From an uncultured Lewinella sp. (GTDB lineage Bacteria > Bacteroidota > Bacteroidia > Chitinophagales > Saprospiraceae), in contig CAJXPD010000028.1 of NCBI GenBank assembly GCA_913057785.1, forward strand, positions 1 through 54,799: 54,799 bases of DNA, given 5' to 3'. Shown one piece after another: positions 18,911-28,148 of the stretch. Numbering within the stretch: position 1 is the stretch's first letter; each line of letters starts with the position of its first letter. The notes beneath the pieces are model-generated. The model was not told the origin of the DNA. It saw only the letters and a list, made by a program, of their open reading frames with translations, and did not search any database. The translations under genes were made by a program, and so were the position numbers.

Positions 18911-19981
18911 ATGAAAAAGCTGCACTTCGCCATCTTACAAAACGAGATCTACAATGATCACCTACTCTGGGAGCAGGCCTGCCAGGAAAGAGGAGATTTA
19001 GTCAGCTACACGACCGTAGATTTGACTCGATCGGATTGGTTAGAAATGATCAAGAAAGAGAAGTTCGATGGATTGCTGGCCGTTCCACCTGCGCAAAGTT
19101 CCGCATTCAAGACACTTTATGACGAGCGAGTGAGAATTCTTCATAAGGTGCTTGATATTCCGGTCTATCCTTCCATGGAGGAAATCGAGATATACGAAAA
19201 CAAAAAGTATTTTTCCTATTGGGCCAAGGCAAGGCAAATTCCTCATCCGGCTACACAAGTCTTTTACTTCGAAAAAGAAGCCATTGAAAGCCTAGAACAG
19301 ACTAGTTTTCCTGTGGTTGCAAAGACCAGCATTGGTGCTTCCGGGAGAGGCGTTAGTATTTTGAAATCTAAAGCAGAAGCTCAACAGTATATAAGCGCCA
19401 CCTTTTCAGGAGAAGGAGCAAATCGAAGCGTCGGGCCCAAGTGGAGAAAGAAAGGCTTTCTGGGAAGAGTAATCAAGAAATTGCTCAACCCCACTGCCTT
19501 TAAGGCAAAGCTTCAACAGTACAAAAATGCACGCAAGGATGTGCAAAAGGACTTTGTAATTTTCCAAGCGTTTATTCCACATGATTTCGAATGGAGATGT
19601 GTACGAATTGGAGACTCATTTTTCGCACATAAGAAATTGATGGACGGAGAAAAGGCCAGCGGTAGTCTATTGAAAGGCTACGACAATCCGCCCCTGGAGT
19701 TAATGGATTTCGTGAAGGAGGTAACTGATGCCTATGGATTTTATTCTCAGGCAGTAGATATTTTTGAAGGGGAGGAGGGACAATACCTGATCAATGAAAT
19801 GCAGTGCATCTTTGGTCAGTCCGATCCTTACCAAATGAAAGTAGATGGTGTGGTCGGGCGTTATATCTTTCAAAATGATCAGTGGATATTTGAGGCCGGG
19901 GATTTTAATGGATTGGAGTCTTATCTGCTCCGTATAGATCATTGTATCAATTTGCTAACAGCCAAAGTACCTGCAGTATAA
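18911..19981 (+). CDS. ATP-grasp domain protein (RimK-like)
   Basis: A 356-residue ATP-grasp protein unlike the one at 11179. The core begins near 120 with SFPVVAKTSIGASGRGVSIL (ATP-binding lysine and glycine loop), followed by DFVIFQAFIPHDFEWRCVRI near 215 and the metal-binding QYLINEMQCIFGQSD near 295, where Glu and Gln/Asp would hold magnesium. Between 165 and 210 there is a basic insert. Such enzymes ligate a carboxylate to an amine or another nucleophile. It lies between a deacetylase and an unusual aminotransferase-fold protein, so an amino-acyl or acyl decoration of an amino sugar is the suggested role. Substrate unknown. Confidence 0.8.
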   Translation: MKKLHFAILQNEIYNDHLLWEQACQERGDLVSYTTVDLTRSDWLEMIKKEKFDGLLAVPPAQSSAFKTLYDERVRILHKVLDIPVYPSMEEIEIYENKKYFSYWAKARQIPHPATQVFYFEKEAIESLEQTSFPVVAKTSIGASGRGVSILKSKAEAQQYISATFSGEGANRSVGPKWRKKGFLGRVIKKLLNPTAFKAKLQQYKNARKDVQKDFVIFQAFIPHDFEWRCVRIGDSFFAHKKLMDGEKASGSLLKGYDNPPLELMDFVKEVTDAYGFYSQAVDIFEGEEGQYLINEMQCIFGQSDPYQMKVDGVVGRYIFQNDQWIFEAGDFNGLESYLLRIDHCINLLTAKVPAV

Positions 19982-19988
19982 TCCCATT

Positions 19989-20948
19989 ATGAAACCGATT
20001 GGAGGATTTTTAGAATTTGAATTACCACAGATTGGCCAGTCTTTCCATCCGGAGGCCGTAGCCTTGTCCACAGGTAGGGGAGGAATACGTTTTATGCTGC
20101 AGCATCTAGATCTAAAGAAGTGTTATGTACCCTTCTACTCGTGTGATTCCGTTTTATCATCTTTTCGGGCTGAAGGAATAGAGATAGCCTTTTATGAAAT
20201 TGATAAACAATTAAACCCTAAGGAGCTTCCAGTATTGGAGGAAGATAGTTATTTCTTATACATTAACTTCTTTGGAATAAAGGGGCAAACCGTCGATCGA
20301 CTACAACGCCAATATGGTGACAAGCTACTGATCGATAATGTCCATCTATTCTTTGCCAAAGGCTATCCCCAGAATTGGTCATTTACTTCCGCTAGAAAAT
20401 ATTTTGGCGTCCCTGATGGCGCTTATGTATATCCGCCTCAGCAGACCCAAATAAACCTGCCCACAGTTAAATATAAACCTACCCAAATTAATCACCTGGT
20501 CAATCGTCTAATTGGCGATCGAGAATTGGCGTATCGACAAAATGTTACCCACGAAGAAAGCCTACAGCCAGAGGTGATGATAATGTCCACCTTTTCTGAG
20601 AAGATGCTCAATGCCATAGACTATGATAGTGTTCAAGCCATTCGGCAAGAAAACTTTGCATGGCTGCATCAACAACTCTCCCCTTATAATCAACTAATCA
20701 TTGATGTCCCACCCAACACAACTTGTTTCCGTTATCCATTTTTGCCTACAAAACTAATCCCGAAGGGGCCTTTCTATCAGGAACAACTGTTCATTCCGTC
20801 TTTTTGGTCGGATGTACACCAGCGTCCAGAAGAAGGGTATGAATGGGAAAAAAGACTCAGTCAGCAATTGTTTCCACTACCGATCGATCATCGGTATCGG
20901 ATCAAGGACCTAAAAAGACTGGTAGATTTTATCCTAGAACAACTATAA
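19989..20948 (+). CDS. Short DegT-like PLP-fold protein
   Basis: A 319-residue protein related to the DegT/DnrJ aminotransferases but about 60-80 residues shorter. Recognisable parts: STGRGGIRFML (27-37) in the phosphate-binding position, YVPFYSCDSVLSSF as the substrate-side loop, LLIDNVHLFF with the aspartate that contacts the PLP ring, and SARKYFGVPDGAYVY near 130-145 with a lysine in the Schiff-base position. The usual SFHPTK-type context and the C-terminal substrate loop have changed. It may be a divergent aminotransferase or may have lost activity. It starts seven bases after the ATP-grasp gene. Confidence 0.7.
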   Translation: MKPIGGFLEFELPQIGQSFHPEAVALSTGRGGIRFMLQHLDLKKCYVPFYSCDSVLSSFRAEGIEIAFYEIDKQLNPKELPVLEEDSYFLYINFFGIKGQTVDRLQRQYGDKLLIDNVHLFFAKGYPQNWSFTSARKYFGVPDGAYVYPPQQTQINLPTVKYKPTQINHLVNRLIGDRELAYRQNVTHEESLQPEVMIMSTFSEKMLNAIDYDSVQAIRQENFAWLHQQLSPYNQLIIDVPPNTTCFRYPFLPTKLIPKGPFYQEQLFIPSFWSDVHQRPEEGYEWEKRLSQQLFPLPIDHRYRIKDLKRLVDFILEQL

Positions 20949-20979
20949 ACTATAACAACACCACAAAAAGATCTCAAAA

Positions 20980-21978
20980 ATGAAAGTGCTATTCGTTTGT
21001 AGTGGCAACTCCAAGTTTTATGACGTGGCTCCATTTATTCGCTCTCAAGGAGACTCTTTGGAGAAAGAAGGCGTGGAAGTCACCTATTTTTCTGTCTTGG
21101 GAAGAGGGGCGCTCAACTACTTGAAGAATGTTAGCCGCTTGCGGAAATTTATCAAGGAAAATGATTTTGACGTCATCCATGCACATTATTCCTTTTGTGG
21201 ATGGGTAGCTGTTCTAGCCTTCAGTGGTTTGCCATTGATCCTTTCCTTGATGGGGGATGATGCCGTAGGGACACCAGACGCCAATGGACGTCTTACTTTT
21301 AGAAGTCGCGTGCTAATGGCACTTTCCTATGCAGTTCAGCCCTTTGTTACAGCTATTATTTCAAAATCTCCAAACATAGAGGCAACGGTATATCGAAAGA
21401 AAGTTTCTTACCTCATCCCTAACGGAGTTCGCTTAGATCAATTCGATTTTAATCCCGAGGGATACCGCGATGAACTCAAAATGAAAGATGGTGTCCAGTA
21501 CGTAGCATTCATGGGAAACCCAACCGATCCCAATAAAAACATTGCTCTGGTACAAGAAGCCATGCAATATATAAAGCGCGACAATGTGGAGCTAGTGGCG
21601 CCTTATCCAGTTTCGCACGATACGGTAGTAAAATACCTCAATAGTGCGGATGTTTTCACGCTCTGCTCCTTTAGTGAAGGCTCTCCGAATATAGTGAAGG
21701 AAGCCATGAGCTGCAATCGCCCCATGGTAGTGACGCCAGCCGGTGACGCCGCATGGTTGGTTGAAGGATTGGAAGGCTCTTTCGTGGGAGAATACGATCC
21801 TAAAGACTTTGGTGAGAAGTTGAACCGAGCGTTGGATTTCGCCGCCGAACAGCAACTAACGAAAGGCAGAGAACGAGTCCTAGAACTGGAACTCGATGCC
21901 GTTTCTATTGCTAGAAAGATCATTGATCTCTATTATAAAGTTAGCGGGAAAGAGCGATTTTCTGCAAGTGTCAATTAA
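20980..21978 (+). CDS. Family 4 glycosyltransferase
   Basis: GT-B retaining glycosyltransferase of 332 residues. N-terminal half: KVLFVCSGNSKFYDVAPFIR and FDVIHAHYSFCGWVAVL. C-terminal half: AFMGNPTDPNKNIALVQEAM as donor-domain entry and EGSPNIVKEAMS near 230 as the EX7E motif. It is short for GT4 but contains both domains. Its stop and the next start share a base (TAATG), showing tight translational coupling to the deacetylase that follows. Confidence 0.9.
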   Translation: MKVLFVCSGNSKFYDVAPFIRSQGDSLEKEGVEVTYFSVLGRGALNYLKNVSRLRKFIKENDFDVIHAHYSFCGWVAVLAFSGLPLILSLMGDDAVGTPDANGRLTFRSRVLMALSYAVQPFVTAIISKSPNIEATVYRKKVSYLIPNGVRLDQFDFNPEGYRDELKMKDGVQYVAFMGNPTDPNKNIALVQEAMQYIKRDNVELVAPYPVSHDTVVKYLNSADVFTLCSFSEGSPNIVKEAMSCNRPMVVTPAGDAAWLVEGLEGSFVGEYDPKDFGEKLNRALDFAAEQQLTKGRERVLELELDAVSIARKIIDLYYKVSGKERFSASVN

Positions 21979-22847
21979 TGAAGGCTCTTTTTAAAATACT
22001 TCGATATTCGGGCCTGCCCTGGTTGTTCCGGGAATGGATCCAGCGAGACAAGGTGTCAATCCTGATGTTCCACGACATCAATAAGGATGTTGCGCGCCAG
22101 TCTTTCCAATATCTATCCCGACATTACAATCTTATCTCTCTCCAAGACTACCGTCAATCGTTGAGAGAGAACAGTACGCACCTATTGCCCAAAAAATCTA
22201 TGGTAATCACCTTTGATGATGGCCATAAGCAGAACTACGAAATTCTTTCGGTTCTGCAGGAATTTGAGGTCCCAGCGACAATATTCTTGTGTTCTGGTAT
22301 AGTAGATACTCACAGACACTATTGGTTCAAGTCAAATCGTACTGGTATAACTACCGATAGGCTCAAGCAAATTCCCAACAAGGAGCGCTTGACTATTCTA
22401 GCGGATTCAGGATTTCGGCAAGAAGCGACCTATCAGGATCGACAAGCGCTGACTCGGCAGGAGATACAAGAAATGAAACCTTTCATTGATTTTCAAGCAC
22501 ATACGGTTTATCATCCCATCCTCCCACAATGTGATGATAATGAGTCCTGGTTTGAGATCGCCGATTGTAAGCAGCAGTTAGAGAATAATCTCCAACTAGA
22601 TATCAACGCCTTTGCTTACCCAAATGGCGATTACGGTACCCGAGAGATAGATTATCTTCAGAAAGCTGGTTATGAAATAGCTGTAACCGTAGACCTTGGC
22701 CTAAACACGACTAAAAGTAATCCCTACCAACTTAAACGATTGAGTAGTAATGATACAGCTGATATCAATGAACTCATTGTAAAGAGTAGCGGACTGTGGG
22801 CAATGATTATAAACCTCCTCAAAAAAAGAGGACATAACAAAATATAA
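21978..22847 (+). CDS. Polysaccharide deacetylase family protein
   Basis: NodB-fold protein of 289 residues. The catalytic motif VITFDDGH (Asp80, Asp81) and the metal-binding DFQAHTVYHP (His-x3-His, near 175-180) are intact, and NAFAYPNGDYG near 213 matches the family's third motif. No signal peptide; the first helix has basic and aromatic residues. Coupled to the preceding GT4 through TAATG and followed four bases later by a FemAB-like acyltransferase. Deacetylation followed by a new acylation of the same amine is a plausible two-step modification. Confidence 0.88.
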   Translation: MKALFKILRYSGLPWLFREWIQRDKVSILMFHDINKDVARQSFQYLSRHYNLISLQDYRQSLRENSTHLLPKKSMVITFDDGHKQNYEILSVLQEFEVPATIFLCSGIVDTHRHYWFKSNRTGITTDRLKQIPNKERLTILADSGFRQEATYQDRQALTRQEIQEMKPFIDFQAHTVYHPILPQCDDNESWFEIADCKQQLENNLQLDINAFAYPNGDYGTREIDYLQKAGYEIAVTVDLGLNTTKSNPYQLKRLSSNDTADINELIVKSSGLWAMIINLLKKRGHNKI

Positions 22848-22851
22848 CCTA

Positions 22852-23877
22852 ATGCAAACGCAGGCATTTGTATCTAAAACCCTCAAGGCTGATCAGGCTT
22901 TAAATCAAAAGCTAGAGCAATTTGTTGAGAGGCATCAACATGGTAACTTCTTTCAAAGCCCTGGCTTCTTACACTTCATCAATGAGGTAGACGGTTATAA
23001 GCCAGTGCAATTGATCACTACCGATGAAGCTGGTGAAATAAAAGGGAGTCTTCTTGGTGTTTATCAATCTAACGGAAGCAATATAAAGTCATGGTTGTCA
23101 AGAAGATTGATCATTTGGGGCGGCCCTTTGGTAACTGATGAAGAGGATCAGGAAGTGATCAAGAGTTTGCTGGAAGGGCTTAAGAAACATGGACAGGGAA
23201 AAGCCATTTATATCGAGTTTAGGAATTTCTTTGATATGAGTGGGATGAAAGGGGTCTTTGAACAGTCCGGCTTCCAATATCGAGATCACTTAAACTTACT
23301 GGTCAAGACCGATGAAGAGACCTTAGTTCGGAAAAGAATCAAGAAGTCTCGGATGCAAAGAATTAAAACTAGCTTAAAGAAAGGTGCCATTATCAAGGAA
23401 GCGGAAACCGAAGCAGAGGTGGTAGAATTCTACGCTATTCTGGAGGAACTCTATCGAGAAAAGGTAAAGAAGCCTCTACCCGCCTTAGACTTGTTCTTGA
23501 GATTTCAGCAAAACCCGGATCTCTGTAAATTCTTTGTGATTGTATTTGATGGAGAGGTCATTGGAGGATCGGTTTGTCCGATTTTTGGCGGAAGAACCAT
23601 CTACGCTTGGTATGTATGCGGAGATGACAGAAAGATTAAAGGCATGCACCCTAGTGCATTGGCCAACTGGGCAGCCATCGAATATGGCTTCCAGAACGAC
23701 TATAATGAATTCGACTTTCTAGGGGCTGGTAAGCCAGACGAAGATTATGGAGTAAGGACATTCAAAGCAAGTTTCGGAGCAGAAGAAGTCTGCTTCGGGC
23801 GTTTCAATTTAGTCCTGAATAAGCAGTTGTACAAGGTTGGCCAACTGGGCCTTAAGGTATATCAAAAAATTAAGTAA
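22852..23877 (+). CDS. FemAB-like GNAT-fold acyltransferase
   Basis: A 341-residue protein of the FemAB/peptidoglycan-bridge family, which has two GNAT-like domains and transfers acyl or aminoacyl groups to amines. It carries the NFFQSPGFLHFI start near 36, a KKSRMQRIKTSLKKG basic helix near 165-180, then GGSVCPIFGGRTIYAWYVCG and HPSALANWAAIEYGF in the second domain, ending in FDFLGAGKPDEDYGVRTFK. Related proteins appear in EPS loci associated with exosortases. It directly follows a deacetylase and overlaps by one base the DUF354 gene behind it. The acyl donor is not predictable. Confidence 0.85.
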   Translation: MQTQAFVSKTLKADQALNQKLEQFVERHQHGNFFQSPGFLHFINEVDGYKPVQLITTDEAGEIKGSLLGVYQSNGSNIKSWLSRRLIIWGGPLVTDEEDQEVIKSLLEGLKKHGQGKAIYIEFRNFFDMSGMKGVFEQSGFQYRDHLNLLVKTDEETLVRKRIKKSRMQRIKTSLKKGAIIKEAETEAEVVEFYAILEELYREKVKKPLPALDLFLRFQQNPDLCKFFVIVFDGEVIGGSVCPIFGGRTIYAWYVCGDDRKIKGMHPSALANWAAIEYGFQNDYNEFDFLGAGKPDEDYGVRTFKASFGAEEVCFGRFNLVLNKQLYKVGQLGLKVYQKIK

Positions 23878-24929
23878 TGCGGGTATTATTTGATGTCGGT
23901 CATCCGGGAGATTTTCATGCCTTGAAAAACCTGGGCTTAGCCCTGCAAGACCTGGGCGTAGAAGTACTTTTTACCACCCGAGAGAAAGAATTCGAGATAG
24001 AATTGATTAAGGCAGCGGGCTTTAAGTGCAAGAGCTTTGGCAAGCATTACAAAACCATCAGTGGAAAAATCTTCGGATTGCTAAAGTTCGACCTGAAGAT
24101 GATCCTGACGGCTTTGCAATTCAAGCCAGATCTCTTCATTAGTCATGGCTCGATCTATGCGTCTCATGCCGGTTTTATCTTACGCAAGAAACATATGTCT
24201 TTGGAAGATACCGGGAATATGGAACAGATCAGGCTGTACAAGCCCTTTACTGACGTGATCCTGACTCCTGAAGTCTTGCCTGCTAATTTGGGACCAAAAC
24301 AAATTCGCTACAATGGTTATCACGAAATTGCCTACTTGCATCCCGATACTTTCAAACCAGATCCAAAAGTCTATCAACTACTTGGGTTAGAGGAGGGCGA
24401 ACCATACGCCATTTTGCGTTTTGTTTCTTGGAATGCTTCGCATGATGGGGGACATAGTGGAATTCAAGCCGCCGATAAGTTAAAATTGGTGGAACTGTTA
24501 AGCAATAAAATGAAGGTCTTTATTTCTTCAGAGGCCGAGCTGCCAGCGCATTTGGAATCCTATGCTTACTCAGTGGCGCCCGAGAAATTGCACGATGCCC
24601 TTTACTACGCCTCCATTGTAATAAGCGAGGGAGCCACTGTGGCTTCTGAGGCAGGTGTGCTCGGGACTCCAGCCATTTATATCAATACCATTCCAATTAG
24701 TTATTGTATCGACCAAGAAAATTATGGCTTAGTATATAACACGACCGATTCCGTCAAAGTATTTCAATTGATAGATGAAATCTTGAAACTGGATCGTGCA
24801 GAATTTCGTAGGAGAAGAGAGCGATTGTTGAATGACAAAATTGATGTCAATAAATTCTTGCTCAATTTTATCCAAGAACGCTACATGAAAGAAGAAAAAA
24901 TCGCTAAGCCAAGCAGCGTTAGCATGTAG
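23877..24929 (+). CDS. DUF354 family GT-B-like protein
   Basis: A 350-residue protein of the DUF354 family, which resembles UDP-GlcNAc 2-epimerases and family-B glycosyltransferases. The start MRVLFDVGHPGDFHALKNL and the later LISHGSIYASHAGFILRKK and SEGATVASEAGVLGTPAIYI (near 255) mark the two Rossmann halves; the last is the nucleotide-sugar contact. Members of this family occur widely in surface polysaccharide loci, with function inferred as glycosyl transfer or epimerisation. Its start shares a base with the previous stop. It is the last gene before the structured gap at 24930-25162. Confidence 0.82.
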   Translation: MRVLFDVGHPGDFHALKNLGLALQDLGVEVLFTTREKEFEIELIKAAGFKCKSFGKHYKTISGKIFGLLKFDLKMILTALQFKPDLFISHGSIYASHAGFILRKKHMSLEDTGNMEQIRLYKPFTDVILTPEVLPANLGPKQIRYNGYHEIAYLHPDTFKPDPKVYQLLGLEEGEPYAILRFVSWNASHDGGHSGIQAADKLKLVELLSNKMKVFISSEAELPAHLESYAYSVAPEKLHDALYYASIVISEGATVASEAGVLGTPAIYINTIPISYCIDQENYGLVYNTTDSVKVFQLIDEILKLDRAEFRRRRERLLNDKIDVNKFLLNFIQERYMKEEKIAKPSSVSM

Positions 24930-25056
24930 CCCACCTAATCCATCGTTCCCCGACCCACACGTGACTTTAATTTCTAGGTGCTTTAATTGGCATCATTCAG
25001 TATAGCCCTTGATAGCTAATTCTATCAAGTACGATTTTGATAATCGTAATGTCCCT

Positions 25057-25085
25057 TTTGTTACACACACCACGGAGTATTTTTA
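25057..25085 (+). promoter_or_regulatory. Candidate Bacteroidota-type promoter
   Basis: TTTG at 25057-25060, a 17-base spacer, then TATTTTTA at 25078-25085, one mismatch from the TAnnTTTG -7 box. Transcription would begin near 25090 and give a leader of about 70 bases holding the 25102-25144 hairpin. It would drive the second half of the locus. No experimental support. Confidence 0.35.
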
Positions 25086-25101
25086 CTCGAAGATGATTAA
25101 C

Positions 25102-25144
25102 GGAAGCCACAAGTAAATTCCGCCGTCAATAATTTGTGGCTTCC
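25102..25144 (+). terminator. Terminator- or attenuator-like hairpin
   Basis: Perfect 11-base stem (GGAAGCCACAA with TTGTGGCTTCC), a 21-base loop, then CCCTTTTTG. The stem plus T run fits an intrinsic terminator on the + strand, though the loop is large. The stem ends 18 bases before the start codon of the next gene, so it could also work as an attenuator. Confidence 0.45.
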
Positions 25145-25162
25145 CCCTTTTTGATTGAAAAA

Positions 25163-25927
25163 ATGGATAAATACATTAAATTTCTAAAGCGAGAATGGGC
25201 CAATTGGGCTTTTCACAAAAGCGCCCAATTGCCCTTACAGGAGGCGCAGGTCTCCTTTACCTTTGATGACGCCCCTCATTCGGCCTTTGAACTGGGGGGA
25301 GAGATTCTACAACGCTATGGCTATGCGGGCACTTACTATATCGCTTTAACATTTTTGGATGATCAACTGTCTGAGGAGGCGAGCTTTTCGAAAAAAGACC
25401 TTGAAGTGGCCCTGGACCAAGGACATGAACTGGCTTGTCATACTTACAAGCATATAGATCTGTCCAAAACCAACCTATTAGAGAGTATTAAAGACATCAA
25501 AAAGAACGGCGAGCTTTTTCAGAACCTCTTTCCAGACAACAAGCTTAAAAACTTCTCTTACCCTTTTGGGGCAGAGACATTGGCAATCAAGAAGTTCCTC
25601 GGGCAAGAGTTCCGTTCTGCTAGAGGAATTGGTCATGGCCTGAACATAGGCAAGGTAGATTTAGCTAATCTGAAAACTATAAAACTATATCGGGATCGAC
25701 TTAGTATTGAGGAGGTCGCACAACAGATAGCGACCGCTAAGGCAAGGCGAGCCTGGCTCATATTTTACACACACGATGTAAAGCAGGAACCTACTCCATA
25801 TGGTTGTACACCTGACTATTTTGAGGCCATCGTGAAAATGTGTGCTGACGAAAGCCTACAGGTACGCACCATTGATCAGACGCTAGATCTGATTGAAAGC
25901 CTCAGCCTAAAAAGTGAACATAATTGA
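25163..25927 (+). CDS. Polysaccharide deacetylase (NodB domain)
   Basis: About 254 residues with a canonical NodB homology domain: SFTFDDAPHS with Asp35/Asp36, then HELACHTYKHIDLS with the His-x3-His metal site near 92-97, and NFSYPFGAET near 130. I prefer the ATG at 25163 over the in-frame GTG at 25136, since the GTG lies inside the hairpin stem. The protein has no clear signal peptide, so a cytoplasmic substrate is likely. It is the first gene of the pse block and may be transcribed from the candidate promoter in the gap upstream. Confidence 0.88.
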   Translation: MDKYIKFLKREWANWAFHKSAQLPLQEAQVSFTFDDAPHSAFELGGEILQRYGYAGTYYIALTFLDDQLSEEASFSKKDLEVALDQGHELACHTYKHIDLSKTNLLESIKDIKKNGELFQNLFPDNKLKNFSYPFGAETLAIKKFLGQEFRSARGIGHGLNIGKVDLANLKTIKLYRDRLSIEEVAQQIATAKARRAWLIFYTHDVKQEPTPYGCTPDYFEAIVKMCADESLQVRTIDQTLDLIESLSLKSEHN

Positions 25928-25964
25928 AGCAAACACATAGCATTAACTTAAAACTATAAAACAA

Positions 25965-26999
25965 ATGCTTGATCTTAACCATAAGTCTATTCTTTTGACC
26001 GGAGGCACCGGATCCTTCGGGAAAAAGTTTGTAGAGATGACACTAAGACAGTTTCCAGACGTAGAGCGTTTGATCATCTATTCTCGCGATGAATTGAAAC
26101 AGTATGAAATGGGGCAGATGTTCCCAAAGTCAGAGTATCCGGCTCTGGAGTTCTTTATGGGGGATGTACGAGATGGAGACCGTTTTAAGCGGTTGTGCGA
26201 AGGCATTGACATCATTGTACATGCTGCTGCCATTAAGCAAGTTCCGGCTGCCGAATACAATCCATTTGAATGTATCAAGACAAACGTATTAGGAGCGCAA
26301 AACATAATCGAAGCGGCCTTGGATTGTGGCGTTAAAAAAGTAGTAGCCTTGTCTACTGACAAAGCCGCAGCTCCAATCAATCTTTACGGGGCAACCAAGT
26401 TGTGTTCCGATAAGTTGTTCATCGCCGCTAACAATATGAAAGGGAGCCGCGATATTTCTTTTTCCATTGTCCGATATGGAAATGTGATGGGATCGAGAGG
26501 ATCGGTTATTCCATTCTTCTTAAAGAAGGCAAAGGACGGCATCCTACCGATCACTGATTACAGAATGACGCGCTTCAATATTTCTTTAGAGGAAGGTGTG
26601 CAAATGGTCTTTAATGCCATTGAACATGCCTGGGGAGGGGAAATCTTTGTGCCTAAGATTCCATCTTACCGCATTTTGGATGTAGCTAGAGCTATCGGAC
26701 CAGATTGCGAACATCCAGAGGTAGGAATTCGTCCCGGTGAAAAGATTCACGAGGAAATGATTACCGAGGCTGATTCCTTTTTTACCGTGGATCTTGGAAA
26801 ATATTATGCTATCCTTCCGCCAAATACCACTTGGCCAAAGGATGAATATATCAAGGCTTTTGATGCCCAGACAGTAGAGCCAGGCTTCAAGTACAATTCT
26901 GGTACCAATACAGAGTGGCTCACGGTAGAAGAGATACGAAATTTAATAGTACAACACGTAGACGCTAATTTCAAAGTAGTAGAAAACGTCAATGCATGA
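25965..26999 (+). CDS. pseB: UDP-N-acetylglucosamine 4,6-dehydratase (inverting)
   Basis: First enzyme of pseudaminic acid synthesis: dehydrates UDP-GlcNAc and inverts C5. SDR fold with nucleotide loop TGGTGSFGKK (12-21), the PseB hallmark YSRDELKQYEM (39-49), STDKAAAP with Asp132/Lys133, and catalytic Tyr141/Lys145 in LYGATK. The length of 344 residues is normal. Its last codons overlap the pseC start (ATGA), so the two are coupled. The CapD-like soluble enzymes are close relatives, but the SRDELKQ block and the pseC and pseG neighbours settle the call. Confidence 0.94.
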   Translation: MLDLNHKSILLTGGTGSFGKKFVEMTLRQFPDVERLIIYSRDELKQYEMGQMFPKSEYPALEFFMGDVRDGDRFKRLCEGIDIIVHAAAIKQVPAAEYNPFECIKTNVLGAQNIIEAALDCGVKKVVALSTDKAAAPINLYGATKLCSDKLFIAANNMKGSRDISFSIVRYGNVMGSRGSVIPFFLKKAKDGILPITDYRMTRFNISLEEGVQMVFNAIEHAWGGEIFVPKIPSYRILDVARAIGPDCEHPEVGIRPGEKIHEEMITEADSFFTVDLGKYYAILPPNTTWPKDEYIKAFDAQTVEPGFKYNSGTNTEWLTVEEIRNLIVQHVDANFKVVENVNA

Positions 27000-28147
27000 A
27001 AGCGATCCCCTACGGTAGGCAAGATATAACCGCAGCTGACATTGAAGCGGTAACTCGGGTCTTACAATCCGATTATCTCACTACCGGACCTACAATCAAG
27101 GAATTTGAAGATAAGTTTGCACAGTATGTCGGAGCGAAGCATGCCGTAGCTATTGCTAATGCAACCGTCGGATTGCATCTCTGTACCATGGTTATGGGGG
27201 TGAAGCCAGGTAGTAAGGTTATCACAACGCCCATCACCTTCGCCGCATCCGCTAATTGTGTTCGCTATTGCGGCGGAGAAGTAGATTTTGTGGACATCGA
27301 CCCGAAAAATCTATTGATTGACCTTGATCAGCTTGAAAAGAAGCTGGATGAGGCAGCAGCAGGCACCTATTCCGGTGTTATTCCAGTGGACTTTGCGGGT
27401 TACCCGATCGATGTCACTCGCCTTCGTCAAATTGCTGATCGCCATAATCTTTGGATTATTGAAGATGCCTGTCACGCTCCGGGTGGATACCTAGTGGATG
27501 GACAAGGTAATCAGCAGTTTTGTGGGAATGGTGCATTTTCTGAGTTGACCGTATTTTCATTCCATCCTGTGAAGCATATAGCCTGTGGAGAAGGAGGTAT
27601 GATTACGACTAATGATACGGAACTGTACCGTAGGCTGATGAGGTTGCGCACACATGGGATTACCAAAGAGTCAGATATCTTGGAGGAGAACCATGGAGGA
27701 TGGTACTATGAGATGCATGAGCTGGGTTACAACTACCGAATTACAGATATCCAGGCTGCCTTGGGCGTATCACAGCTTGGTCGGGCCTCCGAAGGAGTAA
27801 TTCGCCGACGAGCCATTGCGAAACGCTATGACGAGGCCTTTGCTGGTACAGAGATTCAGACCATAACAATTCCTGAAAACATTGGACATGCTTTTCACCT
27901 CTATGTGATTCAGGTGAAGAATCGAAAGCAGCTCTATGATCGCTTGCGAGAGCATAAAATCTATGCTCAGATTCACTACATCCCGGTGCCTAGTTTACCA
28001 TACTACAAGCGACAAGGTTTTGATATGAAAGACTATCCCAATGCAGCGCACTACTATGCTCATTGTATTAGTTTGCCAATGTATCCGAGCCTGACGGATG
28101 AAGAACAGGATTTTGTCATCGAGCAAGTAAAGGCTTCCGTAGATTAA
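26996..28147 (+). CDS. pseC: UDP-4-amino-4,6-dideoxy-N-acetyl-altrosamine transaminase
   Basis: PLP enzyme that aminates the 4-keto product of PseB. DegT-family layout over 383 residues: ANATVGLHLC (55-64), IIEDACHAPGG with Asp157, and SFHPVKHIACGEGG with the Schiff-base Lys193. ATGA overlap with pseB and a one-base gap to pseG show a tight pathway operon. Confidence 0.94.
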   Translation: MKAIPYGRQDITAADIEAVTRVLQSDYLTTGPTIKEFEDKFAQYVGAKHAVAIANATVGLHLCTMVMGVKPGSKVITTPITFAASANCVRYCGGEVDFVDIDPKNLLIDLDQLEKKLDEAAAGTYSGVIPVDFAGYPIDVTRLRQIADRHNLWIIEDACHAPGGYLVDGQGNQQFCGNGAFSELTVFSFHPVKHIACGEGGMITTNDTELYRRLMRLRTHGITKESDILEENHGGWYYEMHELGYNYRITDIQAALGVSQLGRASEGVIRRRAIAKRYDEAFAGTEIQTITIPENIGHAFHLYVIQVKNRKQLYDRLREHKIYAQIHYIPVPSLPYYKRQGFDMKDYPNAAHYYAHCISLPMYPSLTDEEQDFVIEQVKASVD

Positions 28148-28148
28148 T

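Larger units (their letters stand above)
24930..25162. other. Structured intergenic region with four inverted repeats
   Basis: The longest gap in the first 25 kb. It holds four close hairpin-forming repeats: CTTGATAG/CTATCAAG (25008-25029, 6-base loop), TACGATT/AATCGTA (25030-25048, 5-base loop), GAGTA/TACTC (25075-25088, 4-base loop), and the 11-base perfect repeat GGAAGCCACAA/TTGTGGCTTCC (25102-25144, 21-base loop) followed by CCC and a T run. The last may be a terminator for the upstream genes or a leader element for the deacetylase at 25163. A promoter-like pair overlaps the third hairpin. No ORF of note. Confidence 0.6.
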
